The notes beneath the pieces were generated by a model. The model did not search any database, was not told the origin of the DNA, and saw only the letters and a program-made list of their open reading frames with translations. Made by a program: the position numbers and the translations under genes. A stretch of 28,686 bases of DNA from an uncultured bacterium (GTDB taxonomy: Bacteria > Bacillota > Clostridia > Lachnospirales > Lachnospiraceae): positions 1-28,686 of the forward strand of contig CAJMSZ010000028.1 of assembly GCA_905216215.1 (NCBI GenBank), in the 5' to 3' direction. Below, piece after piece: positions 1 through 7,120 of the stretch. The first letter of the stretch is position 1. Each line of letters begins with the position of its first letter.

Positions 1-121
1 AATCTCCCGGCTCCAGTTCATCCAGAAGCTGGGCAGAAACCTCTCTTTTTGCACCACCTGCATCAATAACTGCAGTGCCATTACTTATTTTTACTACTTT
101 CGCTGATAAACCAACACACAT
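1..121 (-). CDS. hypC: HypC/HybG-family hydrogenase maturation chaperone, partial (3' end outside window)
   Basis: Only the first 40 codons are visible. The protein starts MCVGLSAKV and continues with a short beta-rich segment ending near ELEPGD, which matches the small HypC fold of about 70-90 residues. In the family, Cys2 together with HypD carries the Fe(CN)2CO group delivered to [NiFe]-hydrogenase; Cys2 is present here. The usual N-terminus is close to MCLAIPGKV, and the conserved proline is replaced by serine in this copy. The start is set by an AGGAGG at 130-135, 8 nt upstream. The gene begins 2 nt after the hypF stop, so the two are almost certainly co-transcribed and translationally coupled. 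hypD and hypE would be expected further left but cannot be seen. Confidence 0.85.
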   Translation of the reverse strand, partial: MCVGLSAKVVKISNGTAVIDAGGAKREVSAQLLDELEPGD

Positions 122-123
122 TT

Positions 124-2454
124 TTATATCCTCCTGTTTTGTAATTGATACATCCCATATGCTGCCTGTCCAATAGCAATTCCCCCATCATTCGGTGGAA
201 TCATACAATGGCGAAGCACTTCAAAGCCTTCCTCCATAAGCCGGTTCTCTGTCATACGAAGCAGTAACCGGTTCTGGAATACGCCACCGCTTAAGGCAGC
301 CTTCTTCCTTCCACTGACTTTTCGTGCTTCTACACAAGCTGCTGTAATCTGCTCTGCAAGTTCCTGATGGAACAGATATGCCAGTTGATTACTGTCTGCG
401 CCTTGCAGTTTTTCTTCTACAATCTGTTGTACTAACGTCTGGGTATCCAATATGAGGCGTCCATCATTTTCGTACACCAATTGATGCACGCTTCCATCTT
501 CTCTATGTAAATGCTTCTGTTCTTTATATGTCTCTGCCGCAAACTGAAGTGCTGTCGACGCTTCCCCTTCAAATCCAGACCTTTTCCTGATTCCAAGGAT
601 GGCACTGACTGCATCAAAAAGACGTCCTGCACTGGTCGATACGACTGCATTCATCTTCCGGTCTGCCATTGTAAATTGCACCTTGCTCTCCTGTTCGCTG
701 CAAAGTCCCAGTTTTTCAATGATTTTCCATGCTTCTTCACGATTCTTCGTATATCCGTAAATCATGGATACTGCAATTCGCCATCCCTCTTTCGCAGAAG
801 CATCACCGCCAATCTGCAAAAATGGTGTTATACTTCCAAATCTTGTGAAATTCTCATAATCTGCCAGCAGAATTTCTCCGCCCCAGATGGTGCCATCTGT
901 TCCATACCCTGTTCCGTCAAAGGAAACGCCAATTACAGGTTCCTGACAATCATTCTCTGTCATACAGGACAGGATATGTGCATAATGATGCTGCACCTGA
1001 ATCATCGGATAGCCAAGCTGTTCTGCCACTACCGTAGAATTATATTTCGGATGCAGATCACAGACTACCACCTGCGGATTTACCTCCAGCAATGTCTGAA
1101 AACGGTGAATGGTTTCCTGCAGAGCTTTTACCGTTCTGATATCTTCCAAATCTCCCACGTACGGGGATGGATAAAACCGACTATCCACTCCGATACAAAA
1201 CGTATTTTTCAGCTCTCCTCCAACGGCAAGAACCTGTCCTTTCCAGTCTGTCGATGTCATAAACGGCAGTGGTGCATAGCCTCTGGAACGTCGAATCATA
1301 TAAGGTGTATTCTTATAGAAATCCATTACGGTATCATCTGCCCGAATTCTGATTTTCCGGTTATGTGATAGCATTGCATCACATAACCCTGAAAGTTCAG
1401 CCATTGCTTCTTTATCCTCGCGGCAAATTGGTGCACCAGAGGTGTTTCCGCTGGTCATCACCAGCACATCTGGCATCTCAATTCCATCATCATACTGGAA
1501 AATCAACAACTGCACCGGTGCATATGGAAGCATCACACCAACCTTAGGATTGCCTGGTGCAATCGAAGGCGCCAGTTTGCCATCCTTCCGTCTGTCCAGC
1601 AAAAGAATCGGTTTCTGATGTCCTGTCAGGATTTCCTCCTGTTCCGGTGTTACAACACATTCCCGCTTTGCTACTGTCTCATCTTTTGCCATAACAGCAA
1701 AAGGCTTTGCAGGACGACATTTCAAAGCACGCAAACGCCCTACTGCTTCCTCATTTGTCGCATCACAGCACAAATGAAAACCGCCAATTCCTTTGATTGC
1801 AACAATCCCTCCATCATGAATCAACTTCCGTGTATAGGTGATTGCCTCCCGCCCCCGTTCACTTCTTCCGATTAAATACACTTCCGGCCCACATGCATTA
1901 CAGCACACAGGCTGCGCATCATAGCGTCTTGTTTTTTCATCATAATATTCTTTCGCGCAGTCCGGGCACATGGGGAACTCCTTCATACTGGTGCGTTCTC
2001 GGTCATAGGGCAGTGAATCCAGAATCGTAAGTCTTGGACCACAGCAGGTGCAGTTTATAAAGGGATGCAGATATCTTCGGTCCTTTGGATTGTATATCTC
2101 TGCCTTACACTCTTCGCAGATTGCAATATCCGGTGAAACAAAAATTTCTCCCTTTGTCTTCTCACTTTCGATGATGTCAAACGAATCAAAATGTACGCTT
2201 GTTTCTGTTGTAACATCCTCTGTATTTATTTTTAAAATGGCCGCCCGTTTCGGTGGATGTTTTTCCAAATCATTCAGAAATCCTTCTGCCTGTTCTTTTT
2301 TTCCCTGTACATAAATTTCTACATATGGTCCCTTATTACAGACGGTTCCACAAATCCCATTTTTCGATGCATGACGGCTTACGGTTGGCCTGAAACCAAC
2401 TCCCTGAACAATACCATATACCCGAACACGCCAGGTTATTTTCTTCTCGTTCAT
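124..2454 (-). CDS. hypF: Carbamoyltransferase HypF, [NiFe]-hydrogenase maturation
   Basis: HypF turns carbamoyl phosphate and ATP into a carbamoyl-adenylate and passes the carbamoyl group to the HypE C-terminal cysteine, where it becomes the cyanide ligand of the hydrogenase iron. At 776 residues it has normal full length with all four domains. These are an acylphosphatase-like domain with VQGVGFRP at 16-23; paired zinc-finger-like motifs with Cys 113/116, 135/137/138, 163/166 and 184/185/188; a YrdC-like domain at about 205-395; and a Kae1-like carbamoyltransferase domain with HHYAH at 489-493, SFDGTGYGTDG at 511-521 and a late SGGVFQN. The start has AGGAG 6 nt upstream. It lies 31 nt after the second nitrogenase-like gene and 2 nt before hypC, so it is part of the same minus-strand operon. 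Confidence 0.96.
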   Translation of the reverse strand: MNEKKITWRVRVYGIVQGVGFRPTVSRHASKNGICGTVCNKGPYVEIYVQGKKEQAEGFLNDLEKHPPKRAAILKINTEDVTTETSVHFDSFDIIESEKTKGEIFVSPDIAICEECKAEIYNPKDRRYLHPFINCTCCGPRLTILDSLPYDRERTSMKEFPMCPDCAKEYYDEKTRRYDAQPVCCNACGPEVYLIGRSERGREAITYTRKLIHDGGIVAIKGIGGFHLCCDATNEEAVGRLRALKCRPAKPFAVMAKDETVAKRECVVTPEQEEILTGHQKPILLLDRRKDGKLAPSIAPGNPKVGVMLPYAPVQLLIFQYDDGIEMPDVLVMTSGNTSGAPICREDKEAMAELSGLCDAMLSHNRKIRIRADDTVMDFYKNTPYMIRRSRGYAPLPFMTSTDWKGQVLAVGGELKNTFCIGVDSRFYPSPYVGDLEDIRTVKALQETIHRFQTLLEVNPQVVVCDLHPKYNSTVVAEQLGYPMIQVQHHYAHILSCMTENDCQEPVIGVSFDGTGYGTDGTIWGGEILLADYENFTRFGSITPFLQIGGDASAKEGWRIAVSMIYGYTKNREEAWKIIEKLGLCSEQESKVQFTMADRKMNAVVSTSAGRLFDAVSAILGIRKRSGFEGEASTALQFAAETYKEQKHLHREDGSVHQLVYENDGRLILDTQTLVQQIVEEKLQGADSNQLAYLFHQELAEQITAACVEARKVSGRKKAALSGGVFQNRLLLRMTENRLMEEGFEVLRHCMIPPNDGGIAIGQAAYGMYQLQNRRI

Positions 2455-2485
2455 ATTCTTCTCCTATCACAGACACATGACCAAC

Positions 2486-3535
2486 TTATTCCTTTGCTGA
2501 TACCAGTCGTCCCGACACCGCAAAATGTATGGTATCTATAAATGCTCCGTCAAAGGAAGGTGTCATCCGTTCCATACAACGATCCGCATAAATCACGTCA
2601 AAAGCCCCCTCTTCTACCAACCGGATATAATCTTCTTCATCTCGTAAATGCAGGTCTTCCTCCCTGCGGAGATGCGGCTTTACCATAAACCAGCTTGCAA
2701 CAGTTACCTGTGCATCGGGAGCCTGCTTTAATATTTCTTCCCGGATAGCAACACCAATTACCTGTTGCTGTACCACCAGCACTTTTTTCCCGTGATAATC
2801 CATATCACAAATCAGTTCGTCCACCAGTGGATAACCAACCTCATATGGTGTTCCATAGGTCCGTTCCAGATATTTTGCTGCTTCTAAGGCTGCCGGTGAA
2901 ACAACGATATTTTTCTCCACATTAGAAACTGCCTTAACATCCTCCAGACCATTTCCCATTCCATAGCAGACAGCAGTTTTTCCTTCTGCTGCAAAGCGTT
3001 CCCGGATACGGTCTGCGGCACGTAAATCACTGATATCCTGAGGCGTCATTCCCAGAATTCCGATTCTGTCCGGAATCACATCTTCTTTTCCACCTGCAAA
3101 CACAAGAAACAACTCCATCCAGGCTTTTTCTTCGCCTCTGTCATACAGTTCCATGCCATCTGTATCTACCGTCATAATCGGCAAATCCACTTTTTTCTCC
3201 GTCATACGCTTTAATGCATGATAATCCGTCCCAATCACTGCCGGAACCGGAGTGCCAATAATCGCTGCAAATTTCGCATCCAGTTTTGTTACCGCATCTG
3301 CAAGCTTTTCCACCAGCCGGTCATCGCGGCCAAGAATGGCATCCATATCACGAAGTCCAGCACTGAACAATGCACTTTTACTCTCAAACCATCTTGGCTC
3401 ATCAAATCCACAGATATTTCCGGTACAGCCACCGGCATCACAAATGACGATAATTCCGCCAAATTCATATAATACAGACACCGCACCGGACTGATCCGGG
3501 GCAAAAGGTGTCAGATATTTTCTCAATCCTCTCAT
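2486..3535 (-). CDS. Nitrogenase component 1-like protein, shorter subunit (NifK/NifE/BchB-type fold)
   Basis: This 349-residue protein is recognisable as an oxidoreductase/nitrogenase component 1 family member, shorter than NifD/NifK (about 450-520). The N-terminal part holds a glycine- and cysteine-rich stretch, DAGGCTGNICGF at 33-44, with Cys32, Cys37 and Cys42 as candidate Fe-S ligands. It is followed by IIGTPVPAVIGTDY near 92-105, which aligns by pattern with the region where component-1 subunits carry another cluster cysteine. Here that position holds prolines and no cysteine. The start has GGAGG 9 nt upstream and begins 4 nt after the stop of its paralogue at 3540-4820. It probably forms a heteromer with that protein and takes electrons from the NifH-like ATPase. 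The substrate is unknown; nitrogen fixation is not supported because nifB/E/N are absent. Confidence 0.8.
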   Translation of the reverse strand: MRGLRKYLTPFAPDQSGAVSVLYEFGGIIVICDAGGCTGNICGFDEPRWFESKSALFSAGLRDMDAILGRDDRLVEKLADAVTKLDAKFAAIIGTPVPAVIGTDYHALKRMTEKKVDLPIMTVDTDGMELYDRGEEKAWMELFLVFAGGKEDVIPDRIGILGMTPQDISDLRAADRIRERFAAEGKTAVCYGMGNGLEDVKAVSNVEKNIVVSPAALEAAKYLERTYGTPYEVGYPLVDELICDMDYHGKKVLVVQQQVIGVAIREEILKQAPDAQVTVASWFMVKPHLRREEDLHLRDEEDYIRLVEEGAFDVIYADRCMERMTPSFDGAFIDTIHFAVSGRLVSAKE

Positions 3536-3539
3536 TATA

Positions 3540-4820
3540 CTATACCTCCATCAGTGCCTCAAACAGTCTACGTACACCGGCATAACCATACGGCTGCCGT
3601 TCTGCATTCCAGAGCACATTCGGACACTCTTTATGGTAATATCCAGCATCTTTTCCAATCGTCAGATTGACACCGGACTGGCCTCCGTCATAATACAGCA
3701 TGGTTGGCTCCAGATTAGAGAACACTTTCGTTTCCGGACTACATGCTGCCAATTGTCTCACATAGATGAAATTTTCACCAGATATAGTTCCATATATCTC
3801 CGGCACGCGGAATCCGTATCGAACCAACGCAAGTGCCAGCTCAAATGGGTCTCCGTTCATCCATTCTCCAACTGCAAATGCCGCATCCGGATGTGCTTTC
3901 CGGAATGCCTCCACTGCATTCTCCGCTGCTTTTCTTGGCTCTTCGTCATCAAATTCCACTCCAAGGGCGACACCAAAGGCACGATACTGACTGGCGATTT
4001 TATCAATCTGATACAACCTGCGAAGCTCAATATAAGGAATCTGCAGGCGTTCATGAAGATTATCTGCCGCAAACCGGGCTTCCGGATGAAGGACCAGATT
4101 AAAGTTCGCTTCGGACATGGTCTGGTATTCTTCATAATCCTTGCATCTGGAAATCTCATGAATGGTTTTTACTCCTGCACTGTGAAGCAAATCATACAGT
4201 TCACAGTCATCCACCAGTGGTGAAAAAAATCCAAGAAGATTTACCACATTTCCTTTTTTCTTCTTTGGCTCCAAAAGTGAATAGATGGACTGTCGCACAT
4301 GCACCATAGGTGGTTTCCGCCCTTCTCTGGTCAGTGCATACATATAACATGGTTTCACAGGAATTCCTGCATATTCCTCTGCCTTGTGGCAGACACGTTC
4401 CATATCCGTTCCAAGAAGTGCATCTACACAGGTAATACAAATCATTACAACGGATGGTTTCTTTTCAAGCCCCTCACAGATTTCCGCTACAGCCTTTGGA
4501 ATCTTCTTCAAATGTCTGCCGGTTACGATATCCGTTTCATCCATCAGAAGGTAATAAAAGCGGTCATGATAAGCCCGCATAGAGCTTAAAACCGATGTAT
4601 TACGTCCACAACATCCGGGAGACACGATCAGCATGATGGAATCCGGCACTGCAAGTCCTGCACGCTTTACACCAAATCCTTCTGCACCCGGAGAGTTAAA
4701 TGCCAGAGTCGCCGGGGAACTGTAAATTAAGTGCGTATTAGAAATCAGTTGCTGTGGAAGATTTTCTTTTCCCAATGCTTCCAACTCTTTTACCGTACAA
4801 AAATAAGCTTCCTGTCTCAT
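3540..4820 (-). CDS. Nitrogenase component 1-like protein, longer subunit (NifD/BchN-type fold)
   Basis: A 426-residue member of the oxidoreductase/nitrogenase component 1 family. Counting from the chosen start, candidate cluster cysteines are Cys70/Cys71 in SPGCCGRN and Cys128/Cys131 in CITCVDALLGTD, which resembles the TCP-x-GLIGDD segment of NifD. Near the C-terminus EPTMLYYDGGQSG and a Cys399 segment follow. An upstream ATG at 4841 is possible, but the ATG at 4818-4820 has AGAGG 7 nt upstream and overlaps the NifH-like gene's stop in an ATGA arrangement, so it is preferred. Such an overlap implies translational coupling and matched expression. Relatives with this fold include the catalytic parts of protochlorophyllide reductase, Ni-sirohydrochlorin reductase (CfbD) and methylthio-alkane reductase. 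Which reaction this one performs cannot be told from sequence alone. Confidence 0.82.
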   Translation of the reverse strand: MRQEAYFCTVKELEALGKENLPQQLISNTHLIYSSPATLAFNSPGAEGFGVKRAGLAVPDSIMLIVSPGCCGRNTSVLSSMRAYHDRFYYLLMDETDIVTGRHLKKIPKAVAEICEGLEKKPSVVMICITCVDALLGTDMERVCHKAEEYAGIPVKPCYMYALTREGRKPPMVHVRQSIYSLLEPKKKKGNVVNLLGFFSPLVDDCELYDLLHSAGVKTIHEISRCKDYEEYQTMSEANFNLVLHPEARFAADNLHERLQIPYIELRRLYQIDKIASQYRAFGVALGVEFDDEEPRKAAENAVEAFRKAHPDAAFAVGEWMNGDPFELALALVRYGFRVPEIYGTISGENFIYVRQLAACSPETKVFSNLEPTMLYYDGGQSGVNLTIGKDAGYYHKECPNVLWNAERQPYGYAGVRRLFEALMEV

Positions 4821-5578
4821 TCGTTTTCCTCTTCTTTCCATAACAATTCAGCCAGGTCAAAGAAGCACTTACTGATTTCTGAATCCGGGTCTCCTTCGAT
4901 CACTGTCTTTCCCTGTTCTTCCCAATGTATGATTTCATCACTACGTGGTACTTCCCCTACAATCGGCACCCCGATTTTTTCAGCAAATGCCTGTACTTTT
5001 TCCTTCTCATTTTCCACATTTCTATGATTAAGTACAACGCCGAATACCCGGGCATAACTGCGGTCTTCAAAATTTCTCACCGCACTGGAAATATTATTGG
5101 CTGCATATAACGCCATCTTTTCCCCGGAAGTAACGATTAAAACCTTGCTGGCATACCCCTCACGAATCGGTGCGGCAAAGCCTCCACAGACGACATCCCC
5201 AAGCACGTCATATAAGACCACATCGGGTTTATAACGTTCGAAAAGTTCCATATCTTCCAGGAGCTGGAAAGTGGCAATAATGCCTCGTCCTGCACATCCA
5301 AGCCCCGGTGTAGGTCCACCAGTCTCAATACAAAGGATACCCCCATATCCTTCCTTTGAGATTTGCGCCAGTTCATCTGGCTCCTCATCTTCTTCCCTCA
5401 TAAAATTCATTACCGGACGAAGCGGCTCTCCTCCAAGCAGATTAATGGTGGAATCCGCTTTCGGATCACATCCAATCTGAATGACACGCTTTCCCATATT
5501 TGCAAAAGCGGCTGCCAGATTGGAAGTCACCGTCGATTTTCCAATACCACCTTTTCCATAGATTGCTACTTTTAGCAT
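4817..5578 (-). CDS. NifH/BchL/CfbC-like iron-sulfur ATPase (nitrogenase-like reductase component)
   Basis: This 253-residue P-loop protein is the electron-donor component of a nitrogenase-like system. Visible motifs are the Walker A/deviant P-loop YGKGGIGKST at 7-16, the switch-like GCDPKADST at 36-44, and the two cysteines that in NifH homodimers hold the bridging [4Fe-4S] cluster: Cys95 in GLGCAGRG and Cys131 in DVLGDVVCGGFAAPIR. All are intact, so an ATP-dependent, low-potential electron donor is likely. It is somewhat shorter than NifH (about 270-290). The start at 5576-5578 has AGGAGG 6 nt upstream; an upstream ATG at 5614 lies inside the terminator's trailing segment and lacks a comparable site. 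It is the first gene of an operon with two component-1-like genes and hypF-hypC, preceded by a leader with a likely attenuator. Confidence 0.9.
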   Translation of the reverse strand: MLKVAIYGKGGIGKSTVTSNLAAAFANMGKRVIQIGCDPKADSTINLLGGEPLRPVMNFMREEDEEPDELAQISKEGYGGILCIETGGPTPGLGCAGRGIIATFQLLEDMELFERYKPDVVLYDVLGDVVCGGFAAPIREGYASKVLIVTSGEKMALYAANNISSAVRNFEDRSYARVFGVVLNHRNVENEKEKVQAFAEKIGVPIVGEVPRSDEIIHWEEQGKTVIEGDPDSEISKCFFDLAELLWKEEENE

Positions 5579-5603
5579 GTTGCTCCTCCTATCACGTTTC
5601 ATT

Positions 5604-5643
5604 AAAAAAACCATCTTTCCGGCAAAATGTCAGAAAAATGGTT
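5604..5643 (-). terminator. Intrinsic terminator in the leader of the NifH-like operon (probable attenuator)
   Basis: On the minus strand the arms at 5643-5631 and 5621-5609 pair over 13 positions (with three G-U pairs) around a 9-nt loop and are followed directly by a run of T. The T-run ends 25 nt before the start codon of the NifH-like gene and 14 nt before its AGGAGG. No confident gene lies between the proposed promoter and this hairpin, which suggests control by premature termination. An exact 8-nt copy of the 3' arm core, GGAAAGAT, lies upstream at 5739-5732 and could pair with the 5' arm as an antiterminator. That pairing is inference. Confidence 0.72.
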
Positions 5644-5713
5644 CTATGAATCCAATCCCTATTTCGTAACTATTCTTGCTCGGTACATCCTAATCCTTGC
5701 CGTCAGAGTTTTC

Positions 5714-5809
5714 TTATTCGTTTGTATGAAAATCTTTCCAATCGAATGCTACTGTATCTTCTTCATCAAATGCTCTGCAGATGTATGAATCAGAAAGAGT
5801 AGTTCTCAT
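5714..5809 (-). other. Small open frame of 31 codons, coding status doubtful
   Basis: An ATG at 5807-5809 opens a 31-residue frame, MRTTLSDSYICRAFDE and onwards, ending FHTNE before TAA. A second short frame starts at 5835-5837 (MEIDKIKISNENYSF, then TGA) and runs into it. A +1 shift at the TTC-TGA would join the two into about 40 residues. Neither start has a Shine-Dalgarno sequence. If the promoter at 5821-5850 is real, the longer frame's ATG at 5807-5809 is close to the expected transcript start and the other ATG lies upstream of it. It may be a decayed gene, a leader peptide or chance. There is no run of one amino acid of the kind used in classical attenuation. Confidence 0.2.
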
Positions 5810-5820
5810 TAGATATTTTT

Positions 5821-5850
5821 ATTTTATCAATCTCCATAGTAGTTAGTCAA
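5821..5850 (-). promoter_or_regulatory. Putative promoter of the NifH-like operon
   Basis: On the minus strand TTGACT (5850-5845) is followed after 18 nt by TAAAAT (5826-5821), or after 17 nt by ATAAAA. This fits a housekeeping sigma factor and lies just downstream of an inverted repeat at 5867-5892. No other promoter-like pair is as good in this intergenic region. Confidence 0.5.
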
Positions 5851-5866
5851 TTGTAACAGCGTAATT

Positions 5867-5892
5867 GAGCGAAACTCTCGGAAATATTTCGC
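5867..5892. promoter_or_regulatory. Inverted repeat AGCGAAA-N12-TTTCGCT upstream of the NifH-like operon promoter
   Basis: Two perfect 7-bp arms separated by 12 bp sit about 17 bp upstream of the proposed -35 box. There is no T-run, so a terminator is unlikely. The placement suits an activator or repressor site, but the regulator is unknown. The rest of the intergenic stretch, 5893-5959, shows nothing recognisable apart from a short C-rich run. Confidence 0.35.
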
Positions 5893-5959
5893 TTCTGCCA
5901 AAAAAGATACCCCCCTATTTTCCAGACAAGCCATATACCAAAAACCTGCGAAAAAGTGC

Positions 5960-5991
5960 AAAAAATTAGAGTCAGCCTTTCGACTGACTCT
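5960..5991 (-). terminator. Intrinsic terminator after prfA
   Basis: An 8-bp perfect stem, AGAGTCAG paired with CTGACTCT, has an 8-nt loop. On the minus strand it is followed by TAATTTTTT. It lies 28 bp beyond the prfA stop and separates the prfA cluster from the NifH-like operon. Confidence 0.85.
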
Positions 5992-6019
5992 GCGCTCCCC
6001 CAAAGCATATTACCATATT

Positions 6020-7096
6020 CTAGCCTTCATTTTCCATATTGCTTAACTTCTTCGCCTGGTCGGCTGCTATCAGGCTGTCGATGATTTCATCTAAATCGCC
6101 ATTCATAATCTGGTCAAGGCGATGAAGGGTAAGTTTGATTCTGTGATCTGTCACGCGCCCCTGTGGGAAGTTGTAGGTACGGATCTTCTCAGAACGGTCT
6201 CCTGTTCCGATCTGACTTCTTCTTGCTTCTGCCTCAGCAGACTGTTTCTTCTCTAATTCCAGTTCATACAGCTTGGAACGCAGAAGACGGAACGCCTTTT
6301 CTTTGTTCTGAAGCTGCGATTTCTCTGTCTGGCTGTAGATAACGATTCCCGTAGGATAATGGGTCAAACGGACGGCAGAATCTGTTGTATTGACACACTG
6401 TCCTCCATTTCCGGATGCACGCATAACATCAATACGAATATCTTTTTCATCAATAACAACATCTACTTCTTCTGCTTCCGGCATTACAGCAACCGTAATG
6501 GTAGACGTATGGATACGCCCACCACTTTCTGTCTCCGGCACACGCTGGACACGATGGACACCACTCTCGTACTTCATACGGGAATATGCACCCTGTCCGG
6601 TAATCATGAATACAACTTCCTTGAATCCACCGATTCCATTTTCACTAATGGAGATGATTTCTGTCTTCCAGCGTCTGCTGTCTGCATAATGCACGTACAT
6701 ACGATAAATCTCTGCAGCAAAAAGAGCTGCTTCATCTCCACCTGCACCTGCACGGATTTCTATCATGACGTTCTTGTCATCGTTCGGATCTTTTGGAAGC
6801 AGTAAAATCTTCAGTTCCTGTTCCAGTTCTTCCACACGCTTCTTAGAATCATTCAATTCTTCCTTTGCAAGCTCTTTCAATTCTTCATCAGTCTCTTCTT
6901 CTAACATGGTAAGACTGTCTTCAATATTCTGCTTACAGCTTTTATATTCTTTATATGCTTCAACGATTGGTGTTAAATCATTCTGTTCTTTCATCAATTT
7001 GCGAAAACGACTCTGGTCATTCACAACATCTGGTTCCTGTAATTCGCCCATAATTTCTTCGAAACGAATGAGCAAATCTTCTAACTTGTCAAACAT
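6020..7096 (-). CDS. prfA: Peptide chain release factor 1
   Basis: RF1 recognises UAA and UAG in the ribosomal A site and triggers hydrolysis of the peptidyl-tRNA. The 358-residue length is normal. The codon-recognition tripeptide region reads RVPETESGGRIHTST, with PET at 187-189, as in Bacillus RF1 (not the SPF of RF2). The catalytic GGQ is at 231-233 in SGNGGQCVNTTDS; the glutamine of this motif is the target of PrmC methylation. The start has GAGGAGG upstream. It lies 24 nt after prmC, its modifying enzyme, in the order DUF1385-prmC-prfA, and ends at a clear terminator. Confidence 0.97.
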   Translation of the reverse strand: MFDKLEDLLIRFEEIMGELQEPDVVNDQSRFRKLMKEQNDLTPIVEAYKEYKSCKQNIEDSLTMLEEETDEELKELAKEELNDSKKRVEELEQELKILLLPKDPNDDKNVMIEIRAGAGGDEAALFAAEIYRMYVHYADSRRWKTEIISISENGIGGFKEVVFMITGQGAYSRMKYESGVHRVQRVPETESGGRIHTSTITVAVMPEAEEVDVVIDEKDIRIDVMRASGNGGQCVNTTDSAVRLTHYPTGIVIYSQTEKSQLQNKEKAFRLLRSKLYELELEKKQSAEAEARRSQIGTGDRSEKIRTYNFPQGRVTDHRIKLTLHRLDQIMNGDLDEIIDSLIAADQAKKLSNMENEG

Positions 7097-7120
7097 TTTT
7101 CTTCCTCCTCGTTCTTATCT

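Larger units (their letters stand above)
5579..5857 (-). promoter_or_regulatory. Leader region of the NifH-like operon
   Basis: About 240 nt separate the proposed promoter from the first gene. The leader holds two similar G-rich segments, GGATTAGGAT (near 5694-5685) and GGATTGGAT (near 5656-5648), then the terminator hairpin. The spacing (promoter, untranslated RNA, terminator, Shine-Dalgarno) is that of a riboswitch or protein-controlled attenuator. I compared it by eye with common classes (T-box, SAM, cobalamin, c-di-GMP, Moco, NiCo/iron, M-box) and recognise none of their conserved cores. The ligand, if any, is unknown. Short open frames in it are listed separately. Confidence 0.45.

Noticed and set aside
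511..1368. A 285-codon open frame on the plus strand opposite hypF
   Set aside because: It is fully antisense to a complete HypF with all motifs, has no ribosome site, and its composition is that of an opposite-strand shadow.
2486..5578. True dinitrogenase (nifHDK)
   Set aside because: Subunits are much shorter than NifD/NifK, one expected cysteine is missing, and no cofactor-assembly genes nifB, nifE or nifN are present.
5579..5857. Known riboswitch class in the leader
   Set aside because: No conserved core of the T-box, SAM, cobalamin, Moco, NiCo/iron, M-box or c-di-GMP classes could be read by eye; left as unassigned.
6020..7096. RF2 (prfB) in place of RF1
   Set aside because: The recognition tripeptide is PET, as in RF1 of Bacillus, not SPF, and no programmed frameshift is present in the gene.
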